Part shown: positions 8,500-17,254 of the stretch, one piece after another
Numbering within the stretch: position 1 is the first letter of the stretch
How the letters are laid out: the number at the start of each line of letters is the position of its first letter
From: Streptomyces sp. RKND-216
GTDB taxonomy: Bacteria; Actinomycetota; Actinomycetes; Streptomycetales; Streptomycetaceae
Direction of reading: 5' to 3'
Length of the DNA stretch: 64,000 nt
NCBI RefSeq assembly: GCF_004795255.1
Contig: NZ_SSBQ01000002.1
Coordinates: 1,924,001-1,988,000, forward strand
Notes under the pieces: generated by a model
The model's input: the letters and a program-made list of their open reading frames with translations, nothing else
What the model was told of the DNA's origin: nothing
The model's database searches: none
Position numbers and translations under genes: made by a program

Positions 8500-8889
8500 A
8501 CGGTTTCCTTCCCACATCGCCCACGGGAGGGACCCGCGGGCGCAATCGTGCCCCTGGCGCTGGACCCCCACACCGTTGCGGGAGTCGCGGGCCCGGGCGG
8601 TCTCCCGATGGCGGGAGCCCGCGTGGTTCCTCGGGCGGCATACGGCTGACGGCTGTTGACTTGTGTGGTGCTGCACCGCTGGGGGTGCTGGAGTGCCGTA
8701 TGCGGGGCCTGACAGAACCCACACCCTGCCGGACGAGGCGGGGTTGAGGCAATTCTGCACCGAGTGGGAAAGTTCACAGGGGGTTTGGCAGGTGTGTTTG
8801 CCGGAAACATGGGTGCGGCCGAGCCCCGAATGAGTAAGCTGCTTCGCCCACTCGTACGAGACTCGGCCGTCAACTGGCGGATCAGGGCA
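8500..8889. other. 390-bp gap upstream of the transglycosylase
   Basis: Non-coding gap between the phoH-like stop and the transglycosylase start. The 260 nt before the start are GC-rich with several short inverted repeats, which suggests a structured 5' leader. Streptomyces cell-wall hydrolase genes are often controlled by c-di-AMP (ydaO) riboswitches, but the characteristic conserved ydaO blocks were not found, so no riboswitch is called. Confidence 0.4.
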
Positions 8890-10227
8890 TTAAATCCGAC
8901 CTTCCTCCAGCATTTCGGTCACCAGCGCGGCGATCGGCGAACGCTCCGAACGCGTGAGCGTGATGTGGGAGAAGAGCGGGTGCCCCTTGAGTCGTTCCAC
9001 GACCGCCACCACTCCGTCGTACCGGCCGACGCGCAGATTGTCCCGCTGTGCCACGTCATGGGTGAGAACGACACGCGAGTCCTGCCCGATGCGCGAGAGC
9101 ACCGTCAACAGCACGTTCCGCTCCAGGGACTGGGCCTCGTCCACGATGACGAACGCGTCGTGCAGCGAACGGCCCCGGATGTGCGTCAGCGGCAGCACCT
9201 CGAGCATGCCGCGGGCGACGACCTCCTCGATGACGTCCCGGCTGGTCACCGCCGACAACGTGTCGAAGACGGCCTGCGCCCACGGGTTCATCTTCTCGTC
9301 GTGGGTGCCCGGCAGGTAGCCGAGGTCCTGCCCACCCACCGCGTACAGCGGGCGGAAGACCATCACCTTCCGGTGCTGCCGCCTTTCCAGCACGGCCTCC
9401 AGGCCGGCGCACAGCGCCAGCGCGCTCTTGCCGGTGCCCGCCCGGCCGCCCATCGAGAGGATGCCGATCTCGGGGTCGAGCAGCAGGTCCAACGCGATGC
9501 GTTGTTCGGCGCTGCGGCCCTTGATGCCGAACACCTCGCGGTCGCCGCGCACCAGCTTGATCCGGCCCTCCGCCGTCACCCTCCCGAGTGCCTTGCCCTT
9601 CTCCGACTGGAGCACCAGACCAGTGTGCACGGGCAGGTCGGCGGCCTGCGGCAGGAGCACGGACTCCTGCGCGAAGAGCTCGTCGATGTCCTCTCCGGGC
9701 AGTGTCAATTCCGCCATGCCGGTCCAGCCGGAGTCGGTGATGGCGAGCTCCGCGCGGTACTCCTCGGCGAGCAGGCCGACCGACGACGCCTTGATGCGCA
9801 GCGGCAGGTCCTTCGAGACGACCGTGACGTCGTAGCCCTCGGCCTGGAGGTTGCGGGCCACCGCGAGGATGCGGGTGTCGTTGTCCTCCATCCTCCCGTT
9901 CCCCTTGGAAAGGGCCGCGGGGAGCACGGCGACGTCCGTGTTGTTGAGCTCGACGCGCAGTGTCCCGCCGAGCTCGCCGACCGGCAACGGCACGTCCAGC
10001 CTGCCGTGCCGGATCCGGTACTCGTCGAGGAGGCGCAGGGCCTGCCGCGCGAAGTAGCCCAGTTCCGGGTGATGGCGCTTGGCCTCCAGCTCCGTCACCA
10101 CGACCACCGGGAGCACGACCTCGTGCTCGTCGAAGCGGGTCATGGCCGCCGGATCGGCGAGCAGGACGCTGGTGTCGATCACATAGGTGCGCCGGTCGGG
10201 TGTGAGGCGCTTCTTGCTGTTCGCCAC
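8890..10227 (-). CDS. PIN-PhoH fusion ATPase (PhoH2-like)
   Basis: A 445-residue protein with an N-terminal PIN nuclease domain (residues about 12-150; [14 protein letters not shown] with the acidic residues, later [11 protein letters not shown]). A C-terminal PhoH ATPase domain carries Walker [13 protein letters not shown] and a Walker B-like [13 protein letters not shown]-PhoH proteins (PhoH2 in mycobacteria) act as RNA helicase/RNase enzymes. The GTG start at 10227 begins homology; the in-frame extension of 71 codons upstream is low-complexity Arg/Pro and is not accepted. It is transcribed singly, codirectional with uppS 300 bp upstream. Confidence 0.9.
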   Translation of the reverse strand: MANSKKRLTPDRRTYVIDTSVLLADPAAMTRFDEHEVVLPVVVVTELEAKRHHPELGYFARQALRLLDEYRIRHGRLDVPLPVGELGGTLRVELNNTDVAVLPAALSKGNGRMEDNDTRILAVARNLQAEGYDVTVVSKDLPLRIKASSVGLLAEEYRAELAITDSGWTGMAELTLPGEDIDELFAQESVLLPQAADLPVHTGLVLQSEKGKALGRVTAEGRIKLVRGDREVFGIKGRSAEQRIALDLLLDPEIGILSMGGRAGTGKSALALCAGLEAVLERRQHRKVMVFRPLYAVGGQDLGYLPGTHDEKMNPWAQAVFDTLSAVTSRDVIEEVVARGMLEVLPLTHIRGRSLHDAFVIVDEAQSLERNVLLTVLSRIGQDSRVVLTHDVAQRDNLRVGRYDGVVAVVERLKGHPLFSHITLTRSERSPIAALVTEMLEEGRI

Positions 10228-10534
10228 GGGTGGACGTACCCCCTCGGATGAGGTCGGAAGCGACGGCGTCGCGGGGGAAGAGACCGGGTCGGGCCGCGTA
10301 GAACGGGCCGGACTCCGGCCCTCTCCCGACGGTCGCCGCGCTTGGGGTGCGGTCTTCCGTGGTCGCTCAACGGGCCTCCCGGCGGCCGCTCCGTGTACGG
10401 CGCGGCCACCTGAGATATTCCCGCCGGAGCGAAGGAGCATGCAACGGGGGGCGACACCACGCGAACGGGTACGTTTCGGTTCAGTGAGGGGTGCCCCGGC
10501 GCGAGGTGGCGCGGGTGAGGGGCGAGGGCGGGGG
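10228..10534. other. Gap between phoH-like and isoprenyl transferase genes
   Basis: 307 bp without a convincing gene. It should contain the terminator of the isoprenyl transferase gene and the promoter of the phoH-like gene; only short GC-rich repeats are seen and no clear hexamers. Confidence 0.4.
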
Positions 10535-11296
10535 TCAGCCCCCGTAGCGGCGGTGGCGGGCGGCGTAGTCGCGCATCGCCCGCAGGAAGTCGACCTTGCG
10601 GAAGGCCGGCCAGAACACGTCGCAGAAGTAGTACTCCGAGTGGGCGCTCTGCCAGAGCATGAAGCCGGACAGCCGCTGCTCGCCGCTGGTGCGGATCACC
10701 AGGTCCGGGTCGGGCTGGCCGCTGGTGTAGAGGTGTTCGGCGATGTCCTCGACGGTGAGGTTCTCAGCCAGCTCGTGGAGGCCGGTGCCGCGGCCGGCGT
10801 GGTCGGCGAGCAGCGAGCGCACGGCGTCGGCGATCTCCTGGCGGCCGCCATAACCGACGGCGACATTCACGAGTATCCCGTCCACGCTGCCGGCCTTCTC
10901 CTCGGCCTCCTTCAGCACCCGCTGGGTGCGTCCGGGCAGCAGATCGAGCTGACCCACGTGGTGCACCCGCCAGCGGCCGTCGGCGGCCAGGTCGCGCACC
11001 GTGTCCTCGATGATGCCCAGGAGCGGCAGCAGTTCGTTGTCCGGGCGGCTCAGGTTGTCCGTGGAGAGCAGCCACAGCGTGACCACCTGGACGTCCGTCT
11101 CGGAGCACCAGCCCAGCAGTTCCTGGATCTTTCCGGCGCCGGCCCGGTGGCCCTGCTCGGTGGTCCCCCCGGAAGCGCGAGCCCAGCGGCGGTTGCCGTC
11201 CAGGATCACCCCGATGTGCTCCGGCACACGCGCGAGATCGAGGCGGTCCTCCACCCGCCGCGCGTAGAGCCTGTACACCAGGTCGCGAAGCTTCAT
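10535..11296 (-). CDS. uppS: Isoprenyl transferase (undecaprenyl diphosphate synthase family)
   Basis: A 253-residue cis-prenyltransferase that condenses isopentenyl diphosphate onto an allylic diphosphate to make the polyprenyl carrier for cell-wall synthesis. The family signature [13 protein letters not shown] is present with catalytic Asp33. Later motifs include [22 protein letters not shown] and the C-terminal [19 protein letters not shown] substrate-binding block. The start at 11296 gives [16 protein letters not shown], the usual actinobacterial N-terminus. Streptomycetes carry several paralogues with different chain lengths, so the product length is uncertain. Confidence 0.93.
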   Translation of the reverse strand: MKLRDLVYRLYARRVEDRLDLARVPEHIGVILDGNRRWARASGGTTEQGHRAGAGKIQELLGWCSETDVQVVTLWLLSTDNLSRPDNELLPLLGIIEDTVRDLAADGRWRVHHVGQLDLLPGRTQRVLKEAEEKAGSVDGILVNVAVGYGGRQEIADAVRSLLADHAGRGTGLHELAENLTVEDIAEHLYTSGQPDPDLVIRTSGEQRLSGFMLWQSAHSEYYFCDVFWPAFRKVDFLRAMRDYAARHRRYGG

Positions 11297-11520
11297 GGGA
11301 ATGGCCAGCCCTCCGTGCCGTGTCCGGGAATCACAGAACCCTACTGCCGGTCCCCCGTCCGGGCGAATCCGGGCAACCGGGCTCCACCACCCCCGGGCAC
11401 GCACCCGTCACGCCCACGGATCACCACGATCACCGGAGCCCCGACCGTCACCCCAGTCACTGCGGTCACCCGCCCGGCGTGGCAGGAGGCGGGTTCGTCA
11501 CCGCTTGATATGACGGTCTC

Positions 11521-12564
11521 ATGAACGACGCACTCCACTACCGCGCCGCGGACAGCCGTTACGACACCATGACGTACCGGCGCTCCGGCCGCAGCGGGCT
11601 GAAACTCCCGGCGATCTCGCTCGGCCTGTGGCACAACTTCGGCGACGACCGCGCCCTCGGCGCCCAGCGCGCCATCCTGCGCCGCGCCTTCGACCTCGGC
11701 GTCACGCACTTCGACCTGGCCAACAACTACGGCCCGCCGCCCGGCTCCGCCGAGCTGAACTTCGGCACGCTCCTCGCCCAGGACTTCCGCCCGTACCGCG
11801 ACGAGCTGGTGATCTCCACCAAGGCCGGCTACGACATGCACCCCGGCCCGTACGGCGAATGGGGCTCCCGCAAGTACCTGCTCTCCTCGCTGGACGCCTC
11901 GCTGCGGCGGATGGGGCTCGACTACGTCGACATCTTCTACTCGCACCGCTTCGACCCGGACACCCCGCTCGAGGAGACCATGGGGGCCCTGGCCTCCGCC
12001 GTGCACCAGGGAAAGGCGCTGTACGTGGGCGTCTCCTCGTACAACGCGGCGCGCACGCGCGAGGCGGCGCGGTTGCTGCGCGACATGGGCGTACGGCCGC
12101 TGATCCACCAGCCGTCCTACTCGATGATCAACCGGTGGACGGAGGACGACGGACTGCTCGACACGCTGGAGGAGGAGGGCATGGGCTGCATCTCCTTCGC
12201 CCCGCTCCAGCAGGGCATGCTCACCGACAAGTACCTGGGCGGCATCCCGGAGGGTTCCCGGGCCACACAGGGCAAGTCGTTCGACCCCGGCTGGCTGACG
12301 GACGAGGTACGCCGCCGGCTGGGCGGCCTGAACGACATCGCGCGGCGGCGCGGCCAGTCCCTCGCGCAGCTCGCCCTGTCCTGGGTGCTGCGCGACCCGC
12401 GCATGACCTCGGCACTCATCGGCGCGAGCAGCGTGGCGCAGCTGGAAGCGAACGTGGCGGCGCTGGACGGACCCGCGCTGACCGACGCGGAGCTGGCGGA
12501 CATCGACGCACTGGCCACCTCGGAGCCCGGCGTGAACATCTGGTCCCGCAGCAGCGAGAGCTGA
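11521..12564 (+). CDS. Aldo/keto reductase, YghZ (AKR14) type
   Basis: A 347-residue NADPH-dependent oxidoreductase. The catalytic tetrad is visible: Asp and Tyr in HFDLANNYGPPPGSAE, Lys in ISTKAGYD and His in FYSHRFD. The PPPGSAE loop and the RKYLLSSLDASLRRMGLDYVDIFY stretch are characteristic of the YghZ/L-glyceraldehyde-3-phosphate reductase group, which detoxifies aldehydes such as methylglyoxal. The C-terminal block TSALIGASSVAQLEANV contacts the cofactor. It stands alone and is followed by a strong terminator. The start at 11521 is only a few bases from a TTGATATGACG promoter-like element, so the transcript may be almost leaderless. Confidence 0.9.
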   Translation: MNDALHYRAADSRYDTMTYRRSGRSGLKLPAISLGLWHNFGDDRALGAQRAILRRAFDLGVTHFDLANNYGPPPGSAELNFGTLLAQDFRPYRDELVISTKAGYDMHPGPYGEWGSRKYLLSSLDASLRRMGLDYVDIFYSHRFDPDTPLEETMGALASAVHQGKALYVGVSSYNAARTREAARLLRDMGVRPLIHQPSYSMINRWTEDDGLLDTLEEEGMGCISFAPLQQGMLTDKYLGGIPEGSRATQGKSFDPGWLTDEVRRRLGGLNDIARRRGQSLAQLALSWVLRDPRMTSALIGASSVAQLEANVAALDGPALTDAELADIDALATSEPGVNIWSRSSES

Positions 12565-12640
12565 GCGCCGGGGCCGGGCGGGGCCGGGGCGAGCCGCTCC
12601 CGCTACCTGCCAACGGGGCGGACACCCCGCACACGAAAGC

Positions 12641-12672
12641 GGGCCGGTCCGAGGGGGGAGTCGGACCGGCCC
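12641..12672 (+). terminator. Terminator after aldo/keto reductase
   Basis: Perfect 12-bp stem (12641-12652 with 12661-12672, arm GGGCCGGTCCGA) and 8-nt G-rich loop between the reductase stop and the convergent prepilin peptidase gene; it may serve both directions. Confidence 0.75.
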
Positions 12673-12795
12673 GAGGGGGGGGTTTCCACCATAGCCCCTC
12701 CAAGGCCGTGCTCGGAGCACACTCGCCGGGTTTCCCTTCCGGAACCCGTCCGGAACCCGGCCGGCGCACCCGGGACCGGCCTCGCCGGGGGTGCT

Positions 12796-13527
12796 TCAGG
12801 CCGCGAGCAGGAGACCCCCCAGCGTGCCCAGCACCATGAAGGGGCCGAAGGCGAGCGCGCTGCTCCGGGTGGCGCGTCCGCGCAGGACAAGGGTGATTCC
12901 GTAGACCGCGCCGGAGAGGAAACCGAGGAACGCGCCGGTCAGCAGAGCACCCCAGCCGTACCAGCCCAGGGCGAGCCCAAGCGGCAGGGCGAGCTTCACG
13001 TCGCCGAATCCCATCGCATTCGGTTGAATGAGAAACAACACACCATACGCGGCGCTCAGCACCACCCCTCCGAGCAGGGCACGAGGCCAGCTCCCGGCCG
13101 CTCCGGGTAGCAGCGCGGCGACGCCGAGCAGCGCGGCCGTACCGAACGCCAGTGGCAGGGTGAGGATGTCGGGCAGCCGGTTGACGGCCCGGTCCACCGC
13201 GGCGAGCAGCAGCGCCACCGGGACGGCGAGGAGCCACACCGCCAGCTCCGGTCGGGGCCCGACCACGAGGGCGAGCGCCGCACACACCAGGGCCGAGCCC
13301 GCGGCGAACGCCCGCGCCGACCGGCCGTACGTCCCGCAGTCCCCGCACCGGGCACGGCCCAGCCACCCGCCGCCCCGCCCGCGCAGCGGATGCCCGTCCG
13401 GGCACCGGCCCCGCCACGCCTCCCCCGGCTCCACCGACAAGCGGTATGCCGGCCGTGGCAGCAGTGCCCCGGCCCCCGCCCCGTAACCGGCCGCCACCAG
13501 CACCCTCAACCCCTCGGCCACGTCCAC
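12796..13527 (-). CDS. Prepilin peptidase (type IV leader peptidase, A24)
   Basis: A 243-residue polytopic aspartic protease that cleaves class III signal peptides of Flp pilin and pseudopilins at the cytoplasmic membrane face. About six hydrophobic helices are seen. The two catalytic aspartates are the one in AAVDRAVNRLPD and the one in the GxGD-type motif GFGDVKLA. A Cys-containing N-terminal loop (CPDGHPL and RCGDCG) resembles the zinc-binding loop of bifunctional PilD. The GTG start at 13527 is chosen because it begins DVAEGLRVLVAAGY; a more distal GTG at 13557 is possible. It very likely serves the Tad locus 1-12 kb away. Confidence 0.85.
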   Translation of the reverse strand: MDVAEGLRVLVAAGYGAGAGALLPRPAYRLSVEPGEAWRGRCPDGHPLRGRGGGWLGRARCGDCGTYGRSARAFAAGSALVCAALALVVGPRPELAVWLLAVPVALLLAAVDRAVNRLPDILTLPLAFGTAALLGVAALLPGAAGSWPRALLGGVVLSAAYGVLFLIQPNAMGFGDVKLALPLGLALGWYGWGALLTGAFLGFLSGAVYGITLVLRGRATRSSALAFGPFMVLGTLGGLLLAA

Positions 13528-13593
13528 GCGGTGAGCGTACGCGCCGCGGCACCGCACGGGTACGGTGCCGCGGGGCCGGTGCGCGGCCCGCCG

Positions 13594-14118
13594 TCAGCCC
13601 ACGTCGCGGCCGAGCCAGGCGGCGAGCCGGGTGTAGGGGCCGGCGTCCGGAGCGGTCGGGCGTACCGGGCCGAAGGGCACGGCACCGCCCCGGGGTTCGG
13701 CGGGGACGATCTGCTCGGCGAAGGGCAGGGTCGCCTCGGCGAGCCGCGCGTCGAGACGGCCGACCGCGCCCAGTGCGCGGGCCAGGTCCCAGGCGTGCAC
13801 CACGGTCTCCTGCACCTCAGCACCCACCACGCCGTGACCGGGCACATCGCCCCACGGCACGGTGTAGGTGCCCGCCAGCCCGCCGTCGTCCGCCCACGCG
13901 GCGCGGAACCGGGCGCGCGCCCGGGCATAGGCCGCGGCCCAGCCGTCGTCCGGGACCCCGCGCGGCGTCTCCTCCTCCATGACCGCCCCCGGGCCCGCCT
14001 CACCCAGCGCCGCCGTGCGCTGCGTGCCGTCGACGACGTGCTCCAGCAGCGTGCACACATCCCACTCCCGCAGGGAGTCGGAGCGCGGGCGGCACGGCGG
14101 GGACAGCGAGCCGCACAC
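13594..14118 (-). pseudogene. Truncated TIGR03086-like (maleylpyruvate isomerase/DinB fold) protein
   Basis: The frame encodes the C-terminal part of a TIGR03086-like metal-binding protein: REWDVCTLLEHVVDG corresponds to the conserved start of helix 2, and DVPGHGVVGAEVQETVVHAWDLARALG carries the metal-ligand His residues. The first 35-40 residues normal for the family are missing. Recognisable homology stops near 14073 and the preceding codons read as unrelated sequence. The other side of that point is homologous to the middle of a WYL regulator on the opposite strand. It is best read as a gene whose 5' end was removed by a deletion; a short product from the ATG at 14118 remains possible. Confidence 0.7.
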
Positions 14119-14839
14119 CTACACCGTCGACCCGTACGGCCTGGTGGCGAAGGCCGGCGTCTGGTGCCTCGTCGCCGACCTGCGCGGCGGGCCCCGGCTG
14201 TTCCGCGCGGACCGGCTGGCCTCGGCGAAAGTGCTGGACACCCCGGTGCAACGGCGTGCCGGCGTCGAACTGGCCGAGGCATGGGAGGCGCTGCGCGACG
14301 CGGTCGAAGTGCGCCCGACCGTCGTCCGCGTCCACGCCCGCGTACGCCGCGAGCGGCTGGCCCTCTTCCTGCGCATCTGCGGCACCATGCTCGACCCCGG
14401 CTTCCCGCCCCCGGACGGAACCGGAAGGGAGGAGTGGGCGGAGGTCCGCATGGCCTACCCCGCCTTCGGCGCGGTCTGCCAGCTCCTCCAGTTCGGCGGC
14501 GACGTGGAAGTCCTCGACCCGCCCGCCGCCCGCGCCGAACTCCTGCGCGCCGCCCGCGAGATCACCGCCCTCTATCCGCCGCCCCCCAGACCCGGACACG
14601 GACCCGGACCCGGCCACGGACCCGGCCACGGACCCGGACCCGGCCTGAGCCCTGCCGGTCCGGAGGAAGGGCACCGCTCGCGCCCCGACGGGACATGGCG
14701 CTGGGCCCTGGACCAACCCGCCGCCACGGCGCCGACGGGTGGGGAGGGGCATCGACGGGCACGGGGGCGGGCGCAGGCGCTGAGCGGATTCCACATGACG
14801 TATGCGGGCGGAATGGCTGCTGTCCTGGTGGTGGGCTGA
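14075..14839 (+). pseudogene. Truncated YafY-type WYL regulator
   Basis: From about base 14075 the plus strand encodes the C-terminal half of a YafY/WYL transcriptional regulator: YTVDPYGLVAKAGVWCLVADL is the WYL-domain core and AYPAFGAVCQLLQFGGDVEVLDPP is the WCX extension. The N-terminal helix-turn-helix and the start of the WYL domain are absent. Homology begins where the neighbouring remnant on the other strand ends. After ITALYPPP the frame runs into a low-complexity Gly/His/Pro repeat and then unrelated residues to a stop at 14839. Without its DNA-binding domain the protein cannot work as a regulator. Confidence 0.7.
14584..14645. repeat. GGACCC/GGCCAC low-complexity tandem repeat
   Basis: About ten units of a degenerate 6-bp motif (GGACAC, GGACCC, GGCCAC) within the tail of the WYL remnant, coding for Gly-His-Gly-Pro. 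It looks like slippage in sequence no longer under selection. Confidence 0.7.
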
Positions 14840-14941
14840 CGTCAACACCTCTCTTGCAGGGTTGCCCGGCGCCGATCTTGGCGGTTGGTCTCTTTCCTGG
14901 GTGCCGAGTCGGGCTGCTGCCGCCCAAACCGCACCCCCAGA

Positions 14942-14962
14942 GACGCCGCGCCCCTCGGCGTC
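14942..14962 (-). terminator. Hairpin at the end of the OmpA-like gene
   Basis: 7-bp stem GACGCCG/CGGCGTC with a 7-nt loop overlapping the stop codon of the minus-strand OmpA-like gene, the last gene of the Tad transcription unit. Confidence 0.45.
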
Positions 14963-15695
14963 AGCCCTCGCGGGCGAAGGAGACCTCGACGCGGCGGTTC
15001 TTCTTCCGCCCCTCCTCCGAGGAGTTGTCCGCGATGGGGTAGTCCTCGCTGTAGCCGCGCACCTGGAAGGTGATGCCCGGGGCCAACTCCCCGGCCAGTT
15101 CCTTCTGGACGGCGTTGGCCCGCTGCTTGGAGAGAACTTCGCCGTGGGCGTACGAGCCGAGGTTGTCGGTGAAGCCGAAGACGTTCACCTCGGTCGCGCC
15201 CTGGCTCTCGATCTCCGTCGCGATGTCCTCGATGCGAGCGCGCGCCTCGTTGTTGAGCTTCGCGCTGTTCTTGGGGAACAGCACCTCCGCCTGGAGGGTG
15301 AAGGTGGTCTTGGTGTTGCTGTCGGCGCGGCGCTGCTCGCCGGTCATGGTCTCGGTCACGAATTTGATGTCCAGCACCTTCGGCGGGGCGAGACGCGCCC
15401 CGTCGGCGAGCTTGAGGCCGACGGCCTGGGGATCGACCGCCACCGGCGGTTCGGCGTCGCCGATGTTGTCCGGCGGCTCGCTGTACGAGGGGGCGGGTCC
15501 GCCGTCCTCCCCCGGCAGGGCGGGGTCGTCGGTCGGGATCGTGGTCGGGTTGGCGGCGCCCGGCAGCGAGGGCGGGGCCGGCGGATCGTTGGGGTCCGCG
15601 TGCGCGCCGGTGGCACCGACGCCTGCCAGGACCAGCACCGACACGGAGGTACAGGCGGCCGACCGCAGGACACGTGCGCGGGGGCGAGGGGTCAT
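14961..15695 (-). CDS. Secreted OmpA-family peptidoglycan-binding protein
   Basis: A 244-residue exported protein. A signal peptide (residues about 1-32, with SVSVLVLAGVGATGAHA) is followed by a Pro/Asp-rich linker and a C-terminal OmpA-like domain. This begins at TFTLQAEVLFPKNSAKLN and contains NVFGFTDNLGSYAHGEVLSKQRANAV and KNRRVEV, the peptidoglycan-binding signature. It starts 8 nt after the lipoprotein stop with GGGTGAGCC as ribosome-binding site, so it belongs to the same operon as the TadG-like gene. In a Gram-positive cell it probably anchors the pilus machinery to the wall. This role is inferred from context. Confidence 0.85.
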   Translation of the reverse strand: MTPRPRARVLRSAACTSVSVLVLAGVGATGAHADPNDPPAPPSLPGAANPTTIPTDDPALPGEDGGPAPSYSEPPDNIGDAEPPVAVDPQAVGLKLADGARLAPPKVLDIKFVTETMTGEQRRADSNTKTTFTLQAEVLFPKNSAKLNNEARARIEDIATEIESQGATEVNVFGFTDNLGSYAHGEVLSKQRANAVQKELAGELAPGITFQVRGYSEDYPIADNSSEEGRKKNRRVEVSFAREG

Positions 15696-15703
15696 GGCCG
15701 GGC

Positions 15704-16282
15704 TCACCCTTCCGAGAGGGAGACGGTGGCGGGCGGCATGTCGGCGATCTGGAAGTCCACCTCGTCGTTCCCCTCCGGCGGCGCGGGGAACTGCGCGTAC
15801 CAGTCGGTCGAGTCGCCCCCGCCCAGCCCCATGTTGAACTTGGTGCACAGACAGCGGCCTTCGGTGTCGCGGAGGATGAAATAGCGCTTGCGACCTTCCT
15901 TGTCCACGAGCTTGGCCCCCGCCATCGAGGCCTGGTTGTCGGCGAGTTCCACCTCGTCGCCCTGCCAGCCGGGCGCGGCCCAACGGTCACTGCCGGCGTT
16001 GGTGACCGTCCCCCTCACGGTCACGAAGCCGCCCTGCTCGCGGAGGGCGCTGCTGATCCGGAGAGTGATGTCGCCGCTCTTCACTTCTGCCAGCGTTTGG
16101 TTCTGCTGCTCCTGTCCGGCGGTATCACCCTCCTTCCCGCCCTCCTGCGGCGCTGTCTGGCTGCTGGACGGCTCGGACGGTGGGCTGCCCCCGTCGCTGC
16201 ACCCGGCGAGAGCCAATGCGGTGCCCACGGTGACGGCCACGACGGTGGAAGCCCTGCGGGCTCGGGCTGGCCGGATGCTCAT
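15704..16282 (-). CDS. Lipoprotein of the Tad locus
   Basis: A 192-residue predicted lipoprotein with lipobox LALAGC (Cys28), a Ser/Gln/Glu-rich tether (residues 29-65) and a beta-rich domain that begins with ITLRISSALREQGGFVTVRGTVTNAGSDRW. This resembles extracellular DUF4352-like/Telethonin-type immunoglobulin folds but is not a confident family match. Two Cys in GRCLCTKF could form a disulfide. It lies between the TadG-like gene (34 nt upstream) and the OmpA-like gene (8 nt downstream). Position suggests a membrane-anchored accessory factor for pilus assembly or wall attachment; no function is established. Confidence 0.7.
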   Translation of the reverse strand: MSIRPARARRASTVVAVTVGTALALAGCSDGGSPPSEPSSSQTAPQEGGKEGDTAGQEQQNQTLAEVKSGDITLRISSALREQGGFVTVRGTVTNAGSDRWAAPGWQGDEVELADNQASMAGAKLVDKEGRKRYFILRDTEGRCLCTKFNMGLGGGDSTDWYAQFPAPPEGNDEVDFQIADMPPATVSLSEG

Positions 16283-16316
16283 GGTTCGGTCTCGTCCTTC
16301 ACTCGTTGCTCGGTCG

Positions 16317-16892
16317 TCAGTCGACGAGGACCACGTCGAACAGGTCGGAGGGGGTCACGTCGGCGTCGTCATCGGGGTCGATCTCGATCTCTTCCCCGTC
16401 ACACGTGAGTTCCACGTCCTCCTCGGCGGCGTCGAAGTCGCAGAGCGGCTGGACCACGGCGGTGGCGTCCGCGTCGGCCGTCTTGTTGCCCGTGCCGGGA
16501 ATGATGGTCTTGCCGGTACTGAAGTTCGTTTCGACCCGGACCCTGTAGCCGAGGTCGCCGTGACGCAGAACCGGATCGCACGAGGTCACGGAGGAGTCGT
16601 TCCGCTCAGCGAAATCTGAGGCTGCACCACATCCCTCCGGGTCAAGCGGCTCCGTCAGGCCCAGCCAGCCTTGCCAGTCGTCACCCTCTCCGAGAGAGTC
16701 GAGGAATCCCTCGAAGAAACGGTCCCGGTCGTCGCGGGCGGCCGCCAGCGCGGCGGCATCCGCGGCGGACTGGCCGCCGTTGCGCACGGCTGCAGCCTTG
16801 GCCACGACGAAGAAGGCGAGGGCGAGGAACAGGAGACCCGCCATCACCGCTCCGTACAGGATCAGTGTCTGCCCACGGTCGCCCCGTCGCAC
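16317..16892 (-). CDS. TadG-like pilus assembly protein
   Basis: A 191-residue protein with a short basic N-terminus, a TadE/TadG-like leading motif (RRGDRGQTLILYGAVMAGLLFLALAFFVVAKA) and an extracytoplasmic domain containing AADAAALAAARDDRDRF, the TadG-type alanine-rich stretch. The cleavage-like RG-QTLILYG site lacks the Glu at +5 that is typical of pilins, as usual in TadG N-termini. The C-terminal half is very acidic and has several Cys. The GTG start at 16892 lies 5 nt after the flp stop, so both are on one transcript. The role is assembly or localisation of the Flp pilus. Confidence 0.8.
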   Translation of the reverse strand: MRRGDRGQTLILYGAVMAGLLFLALAFFVVAKAAAVRNGGQSAADAAALAAARDDRDRFFEGFLDSLGEGDDWQGWLGLTEPLDPEGCGAASDFAERNDSSVTSCDPVLRHGDLGYRVRVETNFSTGKTIIPGTGNKTADADATAVVQPLCDFDAAEEDVELTCDGEEIEIDPDDDADVTPSDLFDVVLVD

Positions 16893-16897
16893 ACGGC

Positions 16898-17092
16898 TCA
16901 GAGGATGCTGCTCACCGCGTCCGAGATACCACCGGAGATCGAGGCGCCCAGGTTCAGCTGGGTGATCAGCAGGATGATGCCGGCGACCAGGATGACGATG
17001 CCCGCGTACTCGATGGACGTGACGCCCCGGTCCGCGGCGCGGCCCCTCAGGTGTGGGGTGGTCTTGCGGACCCACTCGCGGATGGCCCTCAT
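16898..17092 (-). CDS. flp: Flp pilin
   Basis: A 64-residue class IVb prepilin. The leader ends at RAADRG and the mature protein would begin VTSIEYAGIVILVAGIILLI, with the invariant Glu5-Tyr6 pair and a single long hydrophobic helix. A strong GGAGGAG ribosome-binding site precedes the ATG. It is cleaved by a prepilin peptidase (candidate at 12796-13527) and polymerised by TadA/B/C. The gene is separated from tadC by 249 bp that hold an operator-like repeat and a hairpin, so pilin, TadG, lipoprotein and OmpA-like genes probably have their own promoter and higher expression. Confidence 0.92.
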   Translation of the reverse strand: MRAIREWVRKTTPHLRGRAADRGVTSIEYAGIVILVAGIILLITQLNLGASISGGISDAVSSIL

Positions 17093-17142
17093 GGCGGTCT
17101 CCTCCGGTGTCGGCCGGCCTCGTGCGGCCGGTCCCGCTCAGC

Positions 17143-17180
17143 GAGGTGAGGATGCCCCGTAGGGTCAACGTCCTCACCTC
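17143..17180 (-). promoter_or_regulatory. Hairpin in the flp leader
   Basis: Perfect 10-bp arms GAGGTGAGGA (17143-17152) and TCCTCACCTC (17171-17180) with an 18-nt loop, ending about 50 nt before the flp start on the minus strand. It could terminate the tadC transcript or act as a 5' stabiliser or attenuator of flp. Confidence 0.55.
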
Positions 17181-17232
17181 CGGCTGTGGTTCGTCGTTTC
17201 GGTGGTCTGTCGTATTGTCGCGCACCGTCGAT

Positions 17233-17254
17233 GTGACATCGCTGAGGGTGTCAC
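17233..17254. promoter_or_regulatory. Inverted-repeat operator upstream of flp
   Basis: GTGACA (17233-17238) and TGTCAC (17249-17254) separated by 10 bp form a perfect 22-bp inverted repeat about 140 bp before the flp start. A second overlapping palindrome, CGATGTGACATCG (17229-17241), shares its left half. The form (GTGnnnnnnnnCAC-like) recalls Crp or BldD targets of Streptomyces, but the regulator is not known. Confidence 0.5.

Noticed and set aside
8500..8760. An upstream extension of the transglycosylase gene
   Set aside because: The frame is open, but the signal peptide and ribosome-binding site place the start at 8499.
8500..8764. ydaO (c-di-AMP) riboswitch
   Set aside because: The conserved sequence blocks of the ydaO element were not found; kept only as a finding about a possible leader structure.
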